Shown: positions 34,944-46,123 of the stretch, piece after piece
Layout of the letters: each line of letters opens with the position of its first letter
How positions within the stretch are numbered: the first letter of the stretch is position 1
NCBI GenBank assembly: GCA_025617745.1
Contig: CM046861.1
Span: 16,713,563-16,777,562, forward strand
DNA length: 64,000 nucleotides
Reading direction: 5' to 3'
DNA from: Heliocidaris erythrogramma
Lineage: Eukaryota; Echinodermata; Echinoidea; Camarodonta; Echinometridae
Made by a program: the position numbers and the translations under genes
The notes under the pieces: generated by a model
The model's database searches: none
Told to the model about the DNA's origin: nothing
The model's input: the letters and a program-made list of their open reading frames with translations, nothing else

Positions 34944-35060
34944 GTGCTCTCTCCTTCTCCCTCTACATCCGGGTATTACGCTGAGTATCTTTACCGCACA
35001 TCGACTTCATTCTACTCACCGATGGGTCATCATCCGTACGTCTTCTACGTCAATCTCTAG

Positions 35061-35760
35061 GAACTGTCTGCACGAACTCATACACTCTTGACCTGCTTGA
35101 TGACATTTTTATCCCTTGTCTTTTACTTCTGTTTAATGAATTGATCAATTGTATGTACAAGGCAATAAATGCTTACACAATGTATACAGAATAAGAAATG
35201 TATTCTTTTCCTTTTCGTTCGAACGTCTGTTGGGTCCTAAAGCGTCGACATAAGAATTGTTTTATACTGTGTTGTTTTGGAATCATCAAAATAGATAAGA
35301 AATTGACCCATTTACGCTGAGAAGCACATGTACTGCACACAGAAATGGGTATATGGGACCACACACATGCGTGGCATGAATTTTCGGCCCGAACATTTCA
35401 GCTATTTCTAGTCATATTTCGAATATGAGGGCATTCGACGAGCAATCCTTTTCAGGGGATTTTTCTATTATGATGTTCTTCCAAACTGACATAAAATGAA
35501 CGATAAAGCTCACAAATTATTTTTCACCTTTCCCAGAACTCGAGGTTCCCTTTAAGAGTGATTTTGGTTGTGATTTTGATGGCTGAATAATTGATTGAGT
35601 CAATATAGTCGGAGATATTCTGGACAGTGTACGTCATTTATTTCAAGTTAGGTTGTAAGTCTATTTGCATTAAGAGTGAGTTTGGTTGTGATTATGATGG
35701 TTGCCGCTGATTAATGACTGAAATGATCATTGACAGATATTCATAACAGTGTACGTTATG
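35061..35760. other. 3' flank of homeobox copy 3 and spacer
   Basis: CAATAAATGC near 35163 could be an old polyadenylation signal. A degenerate direct repeat holds TTAAGAGTGATTTTGGTTGTG and TTAAGAGTGAGTTTGGTTGTG (35552 and 35670). No gene. Confidence 0.4.
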
Positions 35761-36150
35761 TATGATGTGGTACTCTTCTCTTCGTTCCCCTTTTAATCCT
35801 CTCCTTCTTTTCCATTCCCTCTCCGATCCGCTCTGTCACTTCCTTTTCCCCCTGTGTATCTCTGACTCTTCTTTTATCTTCTCTCGGTCTCATCCGCCTT
35901 CTCTCTCTCTCTCTCTCTCTCTCTCATCCCATTCATATCTCCTCTCTTCTGTCTATTCCCTCTCTGTCTCTCTCTCTCTCTCCCCTCTTCTCGGTCTCCC
36001 TCCCTATCTCTCTTTCTCTTTCTCTCTCCTCTCTCCCCTCTCTCTTTCTCTCTCTCTCTTCTCGGCCTCCCTCCCTATTTCTCTCCGTATCTATCTCTCC
36101 TCTCTGCCCTCTCTCTTTCTCCCTCTCTTGTCTCTGACGCACTTGTCTTT
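35761..36150. repeat. CT-rich low-complexity block
   Basis: Long imperfect (CT)n with TCTCTCCC variations. Long frames on both strands across it are composition artefacts. Confidence 0.85.
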
Positions 36151-36825
36151 TCTGTATATATTTTTATTGTGCCGTAATGTATCTTAACTCTAAAAGGAAT
36201 AACTATATTTAGTTTAGTTTAGTTTATAGTTTTATTTCCACACAAATCAATCCAAATACAAATTATAAATTTTGGAATACATTCTGGAATAATAGAAATT
36301 GATTACAAAATTCAAGAACTTTACACCGGGGAGGGGGTGGGGAGGGGCAGAACAGCACCTGATTTTATCTTTTTGGTTTTCTCTCTTATCCTTTAAGACA
36401 TTATTTCAATATTTATGTATAAGATACAATTAATATTTTCTTCATTATTTTCAGATTTCTTTCAATGTTTGATGTCTAATTGTATTATTTTGTTAAAATA
36501 TTTTTTCAAATATTATTTGTACAATTTGTTTAATGATTTGAGAGAAAACAATAACAAGTACTTTAAACACAAAAAAGAACAGATATGTCACAATAATGAA
36601 AGAATTTGAAAACAAAAATAGTAATTAAAATATTTACGTTCATGTATATAGTGAAACAAGAATAATTATGATCTTGTATAACATCACATATAATTATAAT
36701 TTATAATAACGGTAAATACATAATAAACTTTAAGTATTGCTGTGAAATCACATTTTGCATTCATGTTATAATGTCTAAATAATAATAATAATAATAACTA
36801 GAATTTAATTCGTCATGAGGACGAA
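36151..36825. other. AT-rich spacer
   Basis: Very AT-rich, ending in (AAT)n at 36778-36797. No gene supported. Confidence 0.4.
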
Positions 36826-36989
36826 TTAGGTGGTCTGTCTTTCACTTTGTATGATCATGATTGTAAGCAGGATGATCATAATAATGGGGAAATACTAAAC
36901 TGAAGATAGGAAGTCAAGAATGCCATGCATGGAGATGCTTCTTGAGGACAGGAATGTAGAAAAATGTGTGAAACGGTCATTGGAAGATG

Positions 36990-37290
36990 TGATGACGTTG
37001 ATGATAATCATCATCATGAATATCATGACAGTGATGATAATGATGTTGATGATAATCATGATGATGATCATATCATGACAGTGATGATGATAATGATTTT
37101 AATGTTAATCATCATCATCATCATCATAAATATCATGACAGTGATGATGATAATGATGTTGATGATAATCATCATCATGAATATCATCATGACAGTGATG
37201 ATGATAATGATGTTGATGATAATCATGATAGTGATATAATGATGATGATGGTGATGGTGATGGTGATGGTGATGATAATGGTGATGACCA
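36990..37290. repeat. GAT/ATC microsatellite array
   Basis: Interspersed (GAT)n, (ATC)n and ATCATGACAGTGATGATGAT units. The predicted His/Ile/Met-rich frames are repeat translations. Confidence 0.85.
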
Positions 37291-37675
37291 TGACTGCAAT
37301 GACAGTGACCTTTACCATGCCAAATATGAAAGAGCAATCACATTTCGTTATGAAGATACGACCATAAGTTGATTTTTACAAAATGTCGCCTGGATGACGT
37401 CACGATAATCTGATGAGCTTGGAAAACATGCGCGAACTTTACCTTATTAGGACTGATGACTGCCGAAAATTTGAAGGTAATTGAGTATGCCAATTTTGAG
37501 AAATTTCCATCTGGTTGTACACAAACTACTGCACACTACTTTCCAATAGACAAAACACGCAAAATAAGGCAGTTTAGTACATGGTTTGTGATTGTATATG
37601 ATATAATAGTCGAAGAAGATGGTAAAATGAAAGGCAAAAAGAAGCAAAAAAAAATAATTTTTTAATGGACCCACC

Positions 37676-37740
37676 GGGGATCGAACCTGGGTCACCGGAG
37701 TGAGAGGCAAGTGCTTTGACCAATATACCAAAATATTTCC
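37676..37740 (-). other. tRNA-like segment
   Basis: Minus strand: A-box-like TGGTATATTGG, CTCTCACTCC, B box GGTTCGATCCC and CCGGTGGGTCC. The acceptor stem cannot close with the 5' side and the T stem has a mismatch, so it is tRNA-derived, perhaps a SINE head, not a gene. Confidence 0.5.
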
Positions 37741-39000
37741 CATAGAGATAACACGTAAACGAAAAACGGGATTCTCAAATCACATATTGTAGTTAAAAAT
37801 TGGGCATGATCCCGACATCTGATCAAAAATTGGAGACCACACTTGTAAAAGCTTATAGTCTCAGCTATAACATACTAAAATCTGGAAAAAAATAGACCAA
37901 AAACAACTGAGATACAGCTCAGAGAACAATGTCATGTAGATTCATGATTCGAAAAAAAATCATCATCCATAGACATAACACGCAAATAGGGAAAATTCTG
38001 ACATGGCATCTTTAATTGAAAATTTCACTGTGATGACGTCATCGAAATGAAAATGGTGATGACTGATCTTGTAGAGAATTGTCTCAGCTATGACATAGCA
38101 AAATCTGGGCGAAAAACGACCAATAATTACGAATCTAGAGCCAAATTTGCATAAATGTGATGACGTCAAAACATGAAAAATTGAAATTTTGACTTCTGGC
38201 GCCATTTTGATGACGTCATAATGTTTATAAGGGTCAAATGATACATGAAATGCCATCTACAATTCATACCCTACCTGATGATGACAAAAAATTTGGGGGT
38301 CAACGGACTATCTAACGAGCTACAGTGAATTTTGTATAGGCATGTTTTTGCCCATATATGGCCTATAGTGAGGGATCGCGCCCGCGCGTGCTGCAAACTT
38401 TGACGGACGATAATTTCCTTATTAATGGTCGTAGAAAGTTGAAAAGGGTATCAAATTGCTCAGAATGTTATGTTCTATGAGAGTACACAAGAAAAAACGG
38501 CGAGTTTAGGCCCCGTCATGGTGGAATACGGGAAAATGCGCGCGCACCCTTGTGTGCGCGCAAATTTTTGAAATGCTCACAATGACCTGAAACGTGTGCA
38601 GACTTGATCCAACGTGATTGTGAGCATTTTTAAATTTTGACGCGCGCGTACGCGCACGTCCTGACCTCTAGATGACCTGTGAGGACATGACTTGATGACC
38701 CGTCAAGTGAAGTTTATGTGATGTGAATATAGTTGATTTTTGATGATCGATTATGAAGATATAATCGATCTTGTAAATTTACAAAATGGCGTCTTGATGA
38801 CGTCACGATGACCTGATGACCTCCAAAAGCTTAATGGACCATGTCCATGATTGACATCATACATGACATGAAACTCGATGATATTGACCTGGCCGATTTT
38901 GAGATTTGGTGGCCACAACATTTTGTTATAAAAAGAAGAATAAAGAAAAATCTTGACAAAATTAAAAGGAGGTCTGTCATAAATGACAGACCACCTAATA

Positions 39001-39095
39001 ATACATGTGACTTGTATAGCGCACTTTTCCATCCTGATTAGATGCTCAAGGCGCAAATTATTACCCCCGGTCATGTAAATCTACAAAATATTTCT
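39001..39095. repeat. Retroposon tail-like segment
   Basis: ACTTGTATAGCGCACTTTTC and ATGCTCAAGGCGC ... ACCCCCGGTCA resemble the 3' ends of CR1/L2-type LINEs in marine animals. A similar word occurs at 57430-57475 (CATTTATAACGCGCCTTTCC). Confidence 0.5.
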
Positions 39096-40180
39096 ATCAT
39101 TCATAATGCAAAACAATGTTAAAATATGACACCCCATTTGTTAATCTTGTATTATGTTTTATATCATCGTTATTTGAATGTATGTTGATCTTTATACAGG
39201 GCCGGCATCAAGAATCCTGTTAAAACAAAACTTAATCAAATCAAATCAAATCTATTTCTCTCATCTATAAGTTTCTGTCCTTTTTTTCTCTCTCAAGCCT
39301 TATCTCACTGTTTCTTCATTATTTTGTCTCCTCCACCCCCGTGTTCCCTCCCATCCCCCCCCCCCCCTCTCTCTCCCTCTCCTTCTCTCTGAGTTCTCCC
39401 GGCTCTTTCCCTATTCTTGGCTAAATAAAGGTCTTGTAGAATTTGTTTACACTGCTCATACGTGCTCATTTCTTCTTGTATTCCACTGTCAATCATTTTT
39501 CCCTTCTTTGACATTATCGTAGAGAGTTTCAAGCAATTAATCTCAGACAATATTTCAGTAGCTTTGTACACTAACCTGTCAAATGTGTGAAAATGCCATG
39601 GCATATTACCATATGCGAGCATGACTTCCAAGTGTAATACAATATTGTATTGAAATTGGCCTCGGGTTGGCTTCTTGAAAGTCTTTTTTGTTCTTTGAGT
39701 TTGACCCCTGTCTTTCTGTTCATCAATCCAAAATCATACGATTGTTCTCTTTATCTCGTTCCTCCCTCCCCATCTCTCTCTCCTCACCCCCCCCCCCTTC
39801 TCTCTCTCTCTCTCTCCCCACCCCCTCTCTCTCCTTACCCCTTCTCTCTCTTTCTCCATCGATCTGTTTATCTTTCTATCCAAATCTCTATCTATAATTA
39901 TTCTAAATGATGGTACTTTATTCTAGAGTAAATCTTGTCCTCTTTCAGGACATTATTATGTTATGATGATCATGAATTCTACTGATAACAACAAAGTTAT
40001 ATAGAATCCAACATATTAATTTACACTCATTGTTGAAAAACATACCAATAAATGATATCTGTGATGATATATAAGTTCAATGTTTTATTGTCCATATAAG
40101 CAGGTTTGTTTAGAAGCATTACAAATAGACATATACAAACAAGTCATAATTAAAACAAAAAGGAAAAAGCGAATATAATA
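39096..40180. other. Spacer with CT-rich and poly-C runs
   Basis: C run at about 39353-39366 and CT-rich block at 39750-39870. No gene is supported. Confidence 0.4.
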
Positions 40181-40680
40181 TTATAATGGATAGCACAATT
40201 GTGAGAGTGTATATACTCTCTAAATGTAAATGTGTGAATTTGTCACTCTGCATTACGAGTGAAGGAACTTTCACTCCTACTGGAGTGGTAAAGCAGTCCC
40301 GTTTGAGTGAGCATGCCGATATTCCTTCATCAGCTGTCTCACTCACTGACAGAGCGAGCTCATGTTCCGCTCAATATCATTATGCGGTCATACATTAATT
40401 TTAACCAGATGTACGGGGAGCTCGGCCAGGCAGCGGCGCGGCCAGGCACGGGGGCATCCTGACAAGATAGCCGTGTCAGCCGGCGTGGCGAACCGTGTCC
40501 GTCACAATACTATTGAAACCAAGTTTGATGATTTCACTCAGAAAGGATGAATTATATGTAACTCTTTCCTGAGTGAAATAGTGACCACTCTTTTTTCACT
40601 AAAAAAAAAAAATCCTTGTGAGAGTGGAATTTCACTCTCTTTTGAGTGCTTTTACACTCTTTTGCAGTTAGATAGTACGT
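40181..40680. repeat. Segment rich in CACTC/GAGTG words
   Basis: Many copies of ACTCTTTTGAGTG, TTTCACTC and GAGTGAA words flank a GC-rich centre (40420-40500, GGCCAGGCAGCGGCGCGGCC). Probably a degenerate inverted-repeat element. Boundaries are not defined. Confidence 0.35.
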
Positions 40681-41545
40681 GACCAATTATTTGTTCAAAC
40701 CTGATTATAAATAGTAAAATAGTTATAACTTTCTTAATTATTATTTTTAAAATTATTGTTTTTATCATTATAATTATTACTAGCAAAAATTACCCGTGAC
40801 ACGGTGGGGGGGGGGGGGTGGTGGTGGTCTTCTCCTATGTACAGCCTAAGTACCCATTAACACTGAAAGGCAAGTAGTTTATTGATGAAACATATTTGAA
40901 CAATTTATTCATAGCAGACTTCTCTTTAAATATAGATAGGTTTAATTCAATTAGCATCAGGGTTTAAATTAACTGGGGGAAGAACTTGAATATCATTGCG
41001 GAGTGAAATCAAAATCTAACTATAGAATGGAAAAAAGTGTATTGTATTTAGTAAGCAGTCAAGAGGCAATTATTGTAATATAACAATGTTATTATTACAT
41101 GTTTTGAGTCGAAAATAAATGTGTAAGTACATACCCTACAATGTACAACAGATTGCATTTGTTTGTAGTTCTCCAATTAAAGGTTGCTCAATCATATGTA
41201 GTGGAATGTTGAAAGAAGCGAGAGAGGAGAGAGAAAGAAAGAATGATTCAGTGGGAAATAGTGGTGGGAAAATGAGTGAGAGAAGCAGAGGGGAGAATGA
41301 GAGAGAAAGAGAGAAACAGTGGAAATAATGAGAGAGTGAAAAATAGCCAGTGAGAAAATGATAGAGAGGGATATAGACAGTGGGAAAATGAGAGCAAGAG
41401 AGAAAAAAATAGACATGCAGGGGGATAGACAGAAATTATAAAGAATACTGGGGGGGGGGGGGGGGGGTAGCTGTTAGTGATGATAAGATTTGTAGGGCTT
41501 CCACTGGCATGTTAATTTAGGTTTCTGATATTTTTCCCTGGTAGC
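40681..41545. other. Spacer with homopolymers and a GA-rich tract
   Basis: G runs near 40806 and 41450 and a GA-rich tract at 41215-41410. No gene. Confidence 0.4.
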
Positions 41546-42316
41546 TTAAAGGGGAAGTCCGGTCCAAAAATTACTTGGTTTTGATAGAAGCTGAAAAATC
41601 CGACCAACAGATCAAAAAAGGTTTGAGGAAAATCGAACAACTAAAAAGAAAGTTATGAATTTGTTAGTGCCATGCAAAACTGGAGAAACAATGAAAATCA
41701 CTAGACAAATTGGCAACTCAGTCATGAATCTGTGATGTCATGGGTACACAACTCACCAACTTTTTTGTTTATATTCATACAAATTTAAATTTTGTCCAAG
41801 AATGTGATTTCCTCATGACTTGAACTAACTTATATTTATAGTAATATGTTTTGCATGTATACACTGATACAGAATAAATAATTTTCTGTAAAAATCATGA
41901 AAATATGAGTATTTATACATAAAAGATGAGTTTTTATGGAAATGTAATATTTTGAAAACAATATGAATATTTTGAAGTTCATGAAATATTTTGTAAATGT
42001 TTATACATGCAAAAACATATTACTATAGATGTATTTGGTTCAAGTTATGTGAATATTAATATTCTTGGACAAAATTTGAGAATTTGTATTATGAATATAA
42101 ACAAAATTATTGGTGAGTTGTGTACCAATGACATCACAAACCCATGACCGAGTTGCCAATTTGTCTAGTGATTTCATTGTTTCTCTAGTTTTTCATGCCA
42201 CTTTAAATATTCATAACTTTCTTATTAGTTGTCCGATTTTCCTCAAACTTTTTCGATCTGTACGTCTGATTTTTCTGCTTCTAATAAAACCAAGTTAGAC
42301 TGGAATCCCCCATTAA
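41546..42316. mobile_element. TTAA-flanked palindromic element
   Basis: TTAA at 41546-41549 and 42313-42316. The left end AAGGGGAAGTCCGGTCC pairs with GACTGGAATCCCCCA at the right, and the arms mirror each other over long stretches (ACTAGACAAATTGGCAACTC against GAGTTGCCAATTTGTCTAGT). No coding. Confidence 0.8.
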
Positions 42317-42479
42317 GTCGTTATGCATTGAAGGAATTGATAAAAATCTTAGAACATGCACTGAAAGTGTATATCTTATGGAACTCGTGCACCTTTTAAA
42401 CGTTATATGGGCATCTTCACTTATTAGAATACAATATTCAGTTCCCATATTCAAATAAATAACAAAATTGGCAGGGGTA

Positions 42480-42620
42480 TGTTAGAGCATATCCGGCCCG
42501 TGCCCCCCCCCCCCCCCCCCCCCCCCACCCCCACCCCTTGCAAGAAAAGTATGCATTGTGTCCCCCCCCCCCCCCCCTTTTAGAACGAAAACCTTTTTTT
42601 TTTTTTTTTTTTTTTTTGCT
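42480..42620. repeat. Poly-C and poly-T homopolymer cluster
   Basis: Runs of about 24 C (42503-42526), 15 C (near 42563) and over 20 T (42596-42617). Confidence 0.9.
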
Positions 42621-42951
42621 TGTCAGTTAATTGTGGAGGGAAACTGGACCACAATATCCGAATCCGAAATAGAGCCGTTCCCGATGTCCGATGTGACTGA
42701 AATTCAGGTGCTAGTTGTACTTGTAGTTCAGATTAGATCTAACCGTGAAGCTACAAACCAATTTGTAGCTTCATGATCTGCCATGTATGCACTGGACGGA
42801 AACACACTGCCTGAAGGCCGAGTGTGTGCATGAAGCTTGGTTTGTAGCTTCATGTCTACATGTAGGCCTATGTACACGCAGTGCGACGGTTCATTCATCA
42901 GCATAGCCGTACGTGTACATGTATTAGGCAGCTTCAAATAGCTAGATGGTG

Positions 42952-44045
42952 CACTCTTAAAAACGGGGTTACAAATGACCCCGCATGCGGGATCAACTAT
43001 GCACAAACCCCGTGCGGGGTCACCCAAAGTAACCACATAGCGTGGTTACATTTCGACCCCGAATGTGGTCAAAATTTAACCACGATTGCGTGGTCATTTC
43101 TGCATAACTTGACCCCGCATAATTTGACCCCGCATACTAATGATCATTACCTTATAACCCCGTAAAAAAGGTACGGGGTCTTTTCTTCCGACCACGCAAC
43201 GTGGTCATATCCCGTCGGACGGGGTTGATACTTCTGCCGGATGCGCGTGTACCATCCACGTTTCAAAGATTAAAAAAAAGAAGCTAATGTCAAGTAATAT
43301 CATAACAAAACAAATTTTGTATATTTTGCTCACTATGACCTATAACCTATCCTCTCCAATCGTATAGCATATCATACCCCTATCATCCTACTTTAACCCT
43401 ACTCCTATTATAGTACTACATCCTATACCTATATATCCTGAAAACCTTTACTTTATTATATAGGGACTGTATTGCAGTGCTTGCTAAAAGTGGTTAAAGA
43501 TTTTAATTTAATTTTCTAATGTAGATTTTTAGATCTTAAACCTAATTACATGTTTGAATATGTACAACATAATAATTAGTATACATACATTTTTCATCAC
43601 ATTTCAAAGTGCAATCATTGCATAAAAACTTAAAAATCAAGTGTCATTTATATATATAAATTCTGGTTGTTTACGGTTGCTCATGGGTATTCAGGATACA
43701 TCATGAATATTCATGACAATGGCCCAACGTTTAACCAAGTAGAAGTCGGACCAATACTTTGCTGATGAATAAGCAATATTTCAAATGGTTAGTGATTAAC
43801 CAGTGAAATTGGAACATTGTGACCAACATATTTTTGGAAATAACCCATATGGTGTTGACCAATCGCATTGGTACATTTTTTGACCAGTCCTTTTTTAGAG
43901 TGCATTAAAATGACCAGTTTTTGCGTGGTCATTTTGACCACGCAAAAACTGGTCATTTTAATGCAGCGGGAGCATTATTGATCGAAAACAACCCCGAAAC
44001 GTGGTCGAATAAATCCGACCACGTTTCGGGGTTGTTTTAAGAGTG
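42952..44045. mobile_element. Inverted-repeat element carrying an array of short hairpins
   Basis: Ends read CACTCTTAAAA and TTTTAAGAGTG. Inside, at least eight short palindromes use two arm types: CCCCG/CGGGG (42977, 43007, 43157, 43211) and CCACG/CGTGG (43031, 43078, 43190), with one mixed pair (43055, GACCCCGAATGTGGTC). The right end has two long hairpins (43902-43964 and 43985-44038). An internal TTTTTTAGAGTG at 43890-43901 suggests two joined units. No protein is encoded. Confidence 0.65.
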
Positions 44046-45629
44046 TGCACGGTGGAAGCTAATAGCGTACCGTACGTGAAATTTATGCCTATGTAATTTC
44101 GCTGACCCGAAAAAGGTCGAAAGGACTGGGAACTTTACCCGGGGCCTGCCAAAGGAAGTTACGAATTGTAAAAAACATTTAAATAATACGACCAAAATAC
44201 CACAAACAACCCCCTCATGACAATCTGGGAACAATTTAACCACGTTAAACCCCAGCTCGATTGAGTGGAAAATCACGCAGAAAAGCGCTTTCAAACAAAC
44301 GGACGGACAGACAGACACACATTAGCCAAATTATAGTAAGGATTATTATGATCATTATTATTTCGCAAAACAAGATCAAGTCATTATTCTCTTGAAAGCC
44401 TTTGCCTTTTAACAAAATGCTTTTTTTTTCTTATCAGTCTGGTTGTGCCCAGGATAGCTGCCTTCCGAAGGTCGTACAGGCATAGATGAGCTAGAGATAT
44501 CTTCGTAATGCAAGCTTCCATTCCCTTCTTCTACTTCTTCTTTTATTCTTATTCTTATTCTTCTTATTTTTTATTATCATTATTAATATTGTCATTATCA
44601 TTATTACTATTATTTTATTATTATTTCTATTATTATTATTATTATCATCATCATTATTAGTGCTATGCTTATTATCATTACCATTATTCATTATTATTAT
44701 GATGAATATTATTGATATCATAATCATATTTCTCTGAATACGGAACTGAAATTGGATTATATTTATTTGATACAAATTACAACTCTTTACAAAAGAGATT
44801 TGTGATTGTCACTATGTAGGCTAATTATTCAGAGGATGATTTGAGATCGCTTTATTATCAACTTTAAGTCTATTAGACGGGACCTTGATAATATATTCTA
44901 ATACAATGCAAATTAAGATATTTATATATTTTTTTAATGTGGTTTTTAAAGTTATACCGAAAATTATCTTTGCGCCCCGAAATTTGTCTTGCAAAAATGA
45001 ACAATGGAAACAATGCGTTCAATAACTGGCGTATTGGCTTATAATTGCTTTCTCATACTCGATTACGGCAGGTAATGACGCAATCGAAATGACGTCTCGT
45101 GCATGAGCTGGGCTTCAAGATAACTTCGACCTGCAAAATGACTCACTATAGAAAACCGCGAAGCTTCGGGAATTGCAATGGGTCTACATGAATTATTACA
45201 GATACAATAATATTGTCACACCTTGAGGATATAAAAAGAGTCACTGTCATTCTCTGCATCAGAAAGATGGTCCGCATGACCTCCATGGACAATATCTTAT
45301 TTCCATTTGAAAAGAGTACATCATTATATTGATGAAGTGCAATCCAACAACACACTACCATAATAGTGTCAAGATCTCCAACTGAATAAACCTGCGTATC
45401 TGCACATCCAATTATCGGAAATAATGCATGTGTACATTTTGTATTTTCTTTTAGATTTGATAGTAATCCCAAACTGTGGATTTTGCTTCAGTAGATTGAC
45501 TCAAACTGAACTGAATTATTTTGACATACATGTTTGCTTATATATGTCCACAAAGTGTGTTTTAATCGCAACTCTAAGCAAGAGGGCCCTGGGGCATAGC
45601 GCGGAATCAACCATTCACGAACACTGTCA

Positions 45630-45662
<33 letters not shown>

Positions 45663-46123
45663 GGGAGGGGGATAATATCGCCTCTGATCGCCTCTTTTAC
45701 GCTCCTCTTCCCCTTTTCGCCGATTAAGTTGATGGGGAGGGGCGGGGGATGTGCCCCCTGGTGCCTCTGTAGCTACGCTGCTGCTGTCACTTATAACATA
45801 GATACGAGCACAAGGCGTCTAGTAAAACACGGATGAAAAAGTCCGAGTTTAAGATGCTTATCATCTGTACAGAAACATGATAAACTCAACATTTACTTTT
45901 CATTCAAAGACTCAAAGTTAGTAGTTACATATTGGTTGCTAATATTAAAACACTTAATATCATATCCGATTATTCTGTCCAGTATAATGTCATATAGTGG
46001 TCAATGACAAAGATTACTAATTATATACAGTTAAAACGTAGTTCGATTTTTCTCTCATAAATATTTTTTAATATATCGGATTATTTCAGTGCATTCATAA
46101 AGCATCACTTTCGATCATTCATG
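44046..46123. other. Intergenic stretch with microsatellite and poly-G
   Basis: (ATT)n/(TTC)n-rich block at 44519-44720 and a 31-G run at 45631-45661. A 108-codon minus frame (45146-45472) has no recognised family. No gene supported. Confidence 0.4.
45631..45661. repeat. Uninterrupted run of 31 G
   Basis: Seen directly; the longest G run in the window. Confidence 0.95.

Larger units (their letters stand above)
32658..35060 (+). pseudogene. Paired-type homeobox gene, copy 3, heavily broken
   Basis: Exon 1 begins MGDSTMITQVSS (Ala2 to Gly). It loses 5 bp (AAGCG) before the homeobox and has TAG in place of a Glu codon (TIFS*FQLRILE). After YPD about 1 kb of foreign DNA intervenes, and the homeobox resumes at about 33846 (ITTRELLASSLHLGEDRI). 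A 4-bp loss removes ATG|GT, so the splice donor is gone. The intron holds a LINE tail fragment (34105-34609). Exon 2 starts after GGTAG at 34700 with VWF, then lacks most of homeodomain helix 3 and the first eh1-like motif. The second eh1-like region is shifted and carries a 30-bp palindrome. The end FYVNL-TAG is recognisable. Non-functional. Confidence 0.87.
36826..38998. mobile_element. 2.17-kb composite repeat element bounded by inverted TTAGGTGGTCTGTC
   Basis: TTAGGTGGTCTGTC at the left is matched by its exact complement GACAGACCACCTAA at the right. Inside are a GAT/ATC microsatellite, a tRNA-like segment, repeated GATGACGTCA words (near 37391, 38033, 38158, 38208 and 38795) and GC-rich CGCGCG patches (38380-38660). 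Segments at 37340-37440 and 38730-38830 are similar to each other (ACAAAATG-CG-C-GATGACGTCACGAT). No target duplication is clear and no protein is encoded. Confidence 0.55.

Noticed and set aside
35762..36187. 141-codon Ser/Leu-rich frame and its Arg/Glu-rich complement
   Set aside because: Both strands are open because the DNA is (CT)n/(GA)n; composition artefact.
36990..37290. CRISPR-like repeat array
   Set aside because: Repeats are simple trinucleotide units without regular unique spacers, in an animal genome.
36964..37337. His-, Asp- or Ile-rich frames on both strands
   Set aside because: Microsatellite translations.
37676..37740. tRNA gene on the minus strand
   Set aside because: A and B boxes are present but the acceptor stem cannot close and the T stem has a mismatch; called tRNA-like only.
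43902..44038. Transcription terminator hairpins
   Set aside because: Eukaryotic context, and the hairpins belong to a transposon-like array; no adjacent gene.
45146..45472. 108-codon minus frame
   Set aside because: No recognised domain, no convincing splice context, and no homologous piece nearby.
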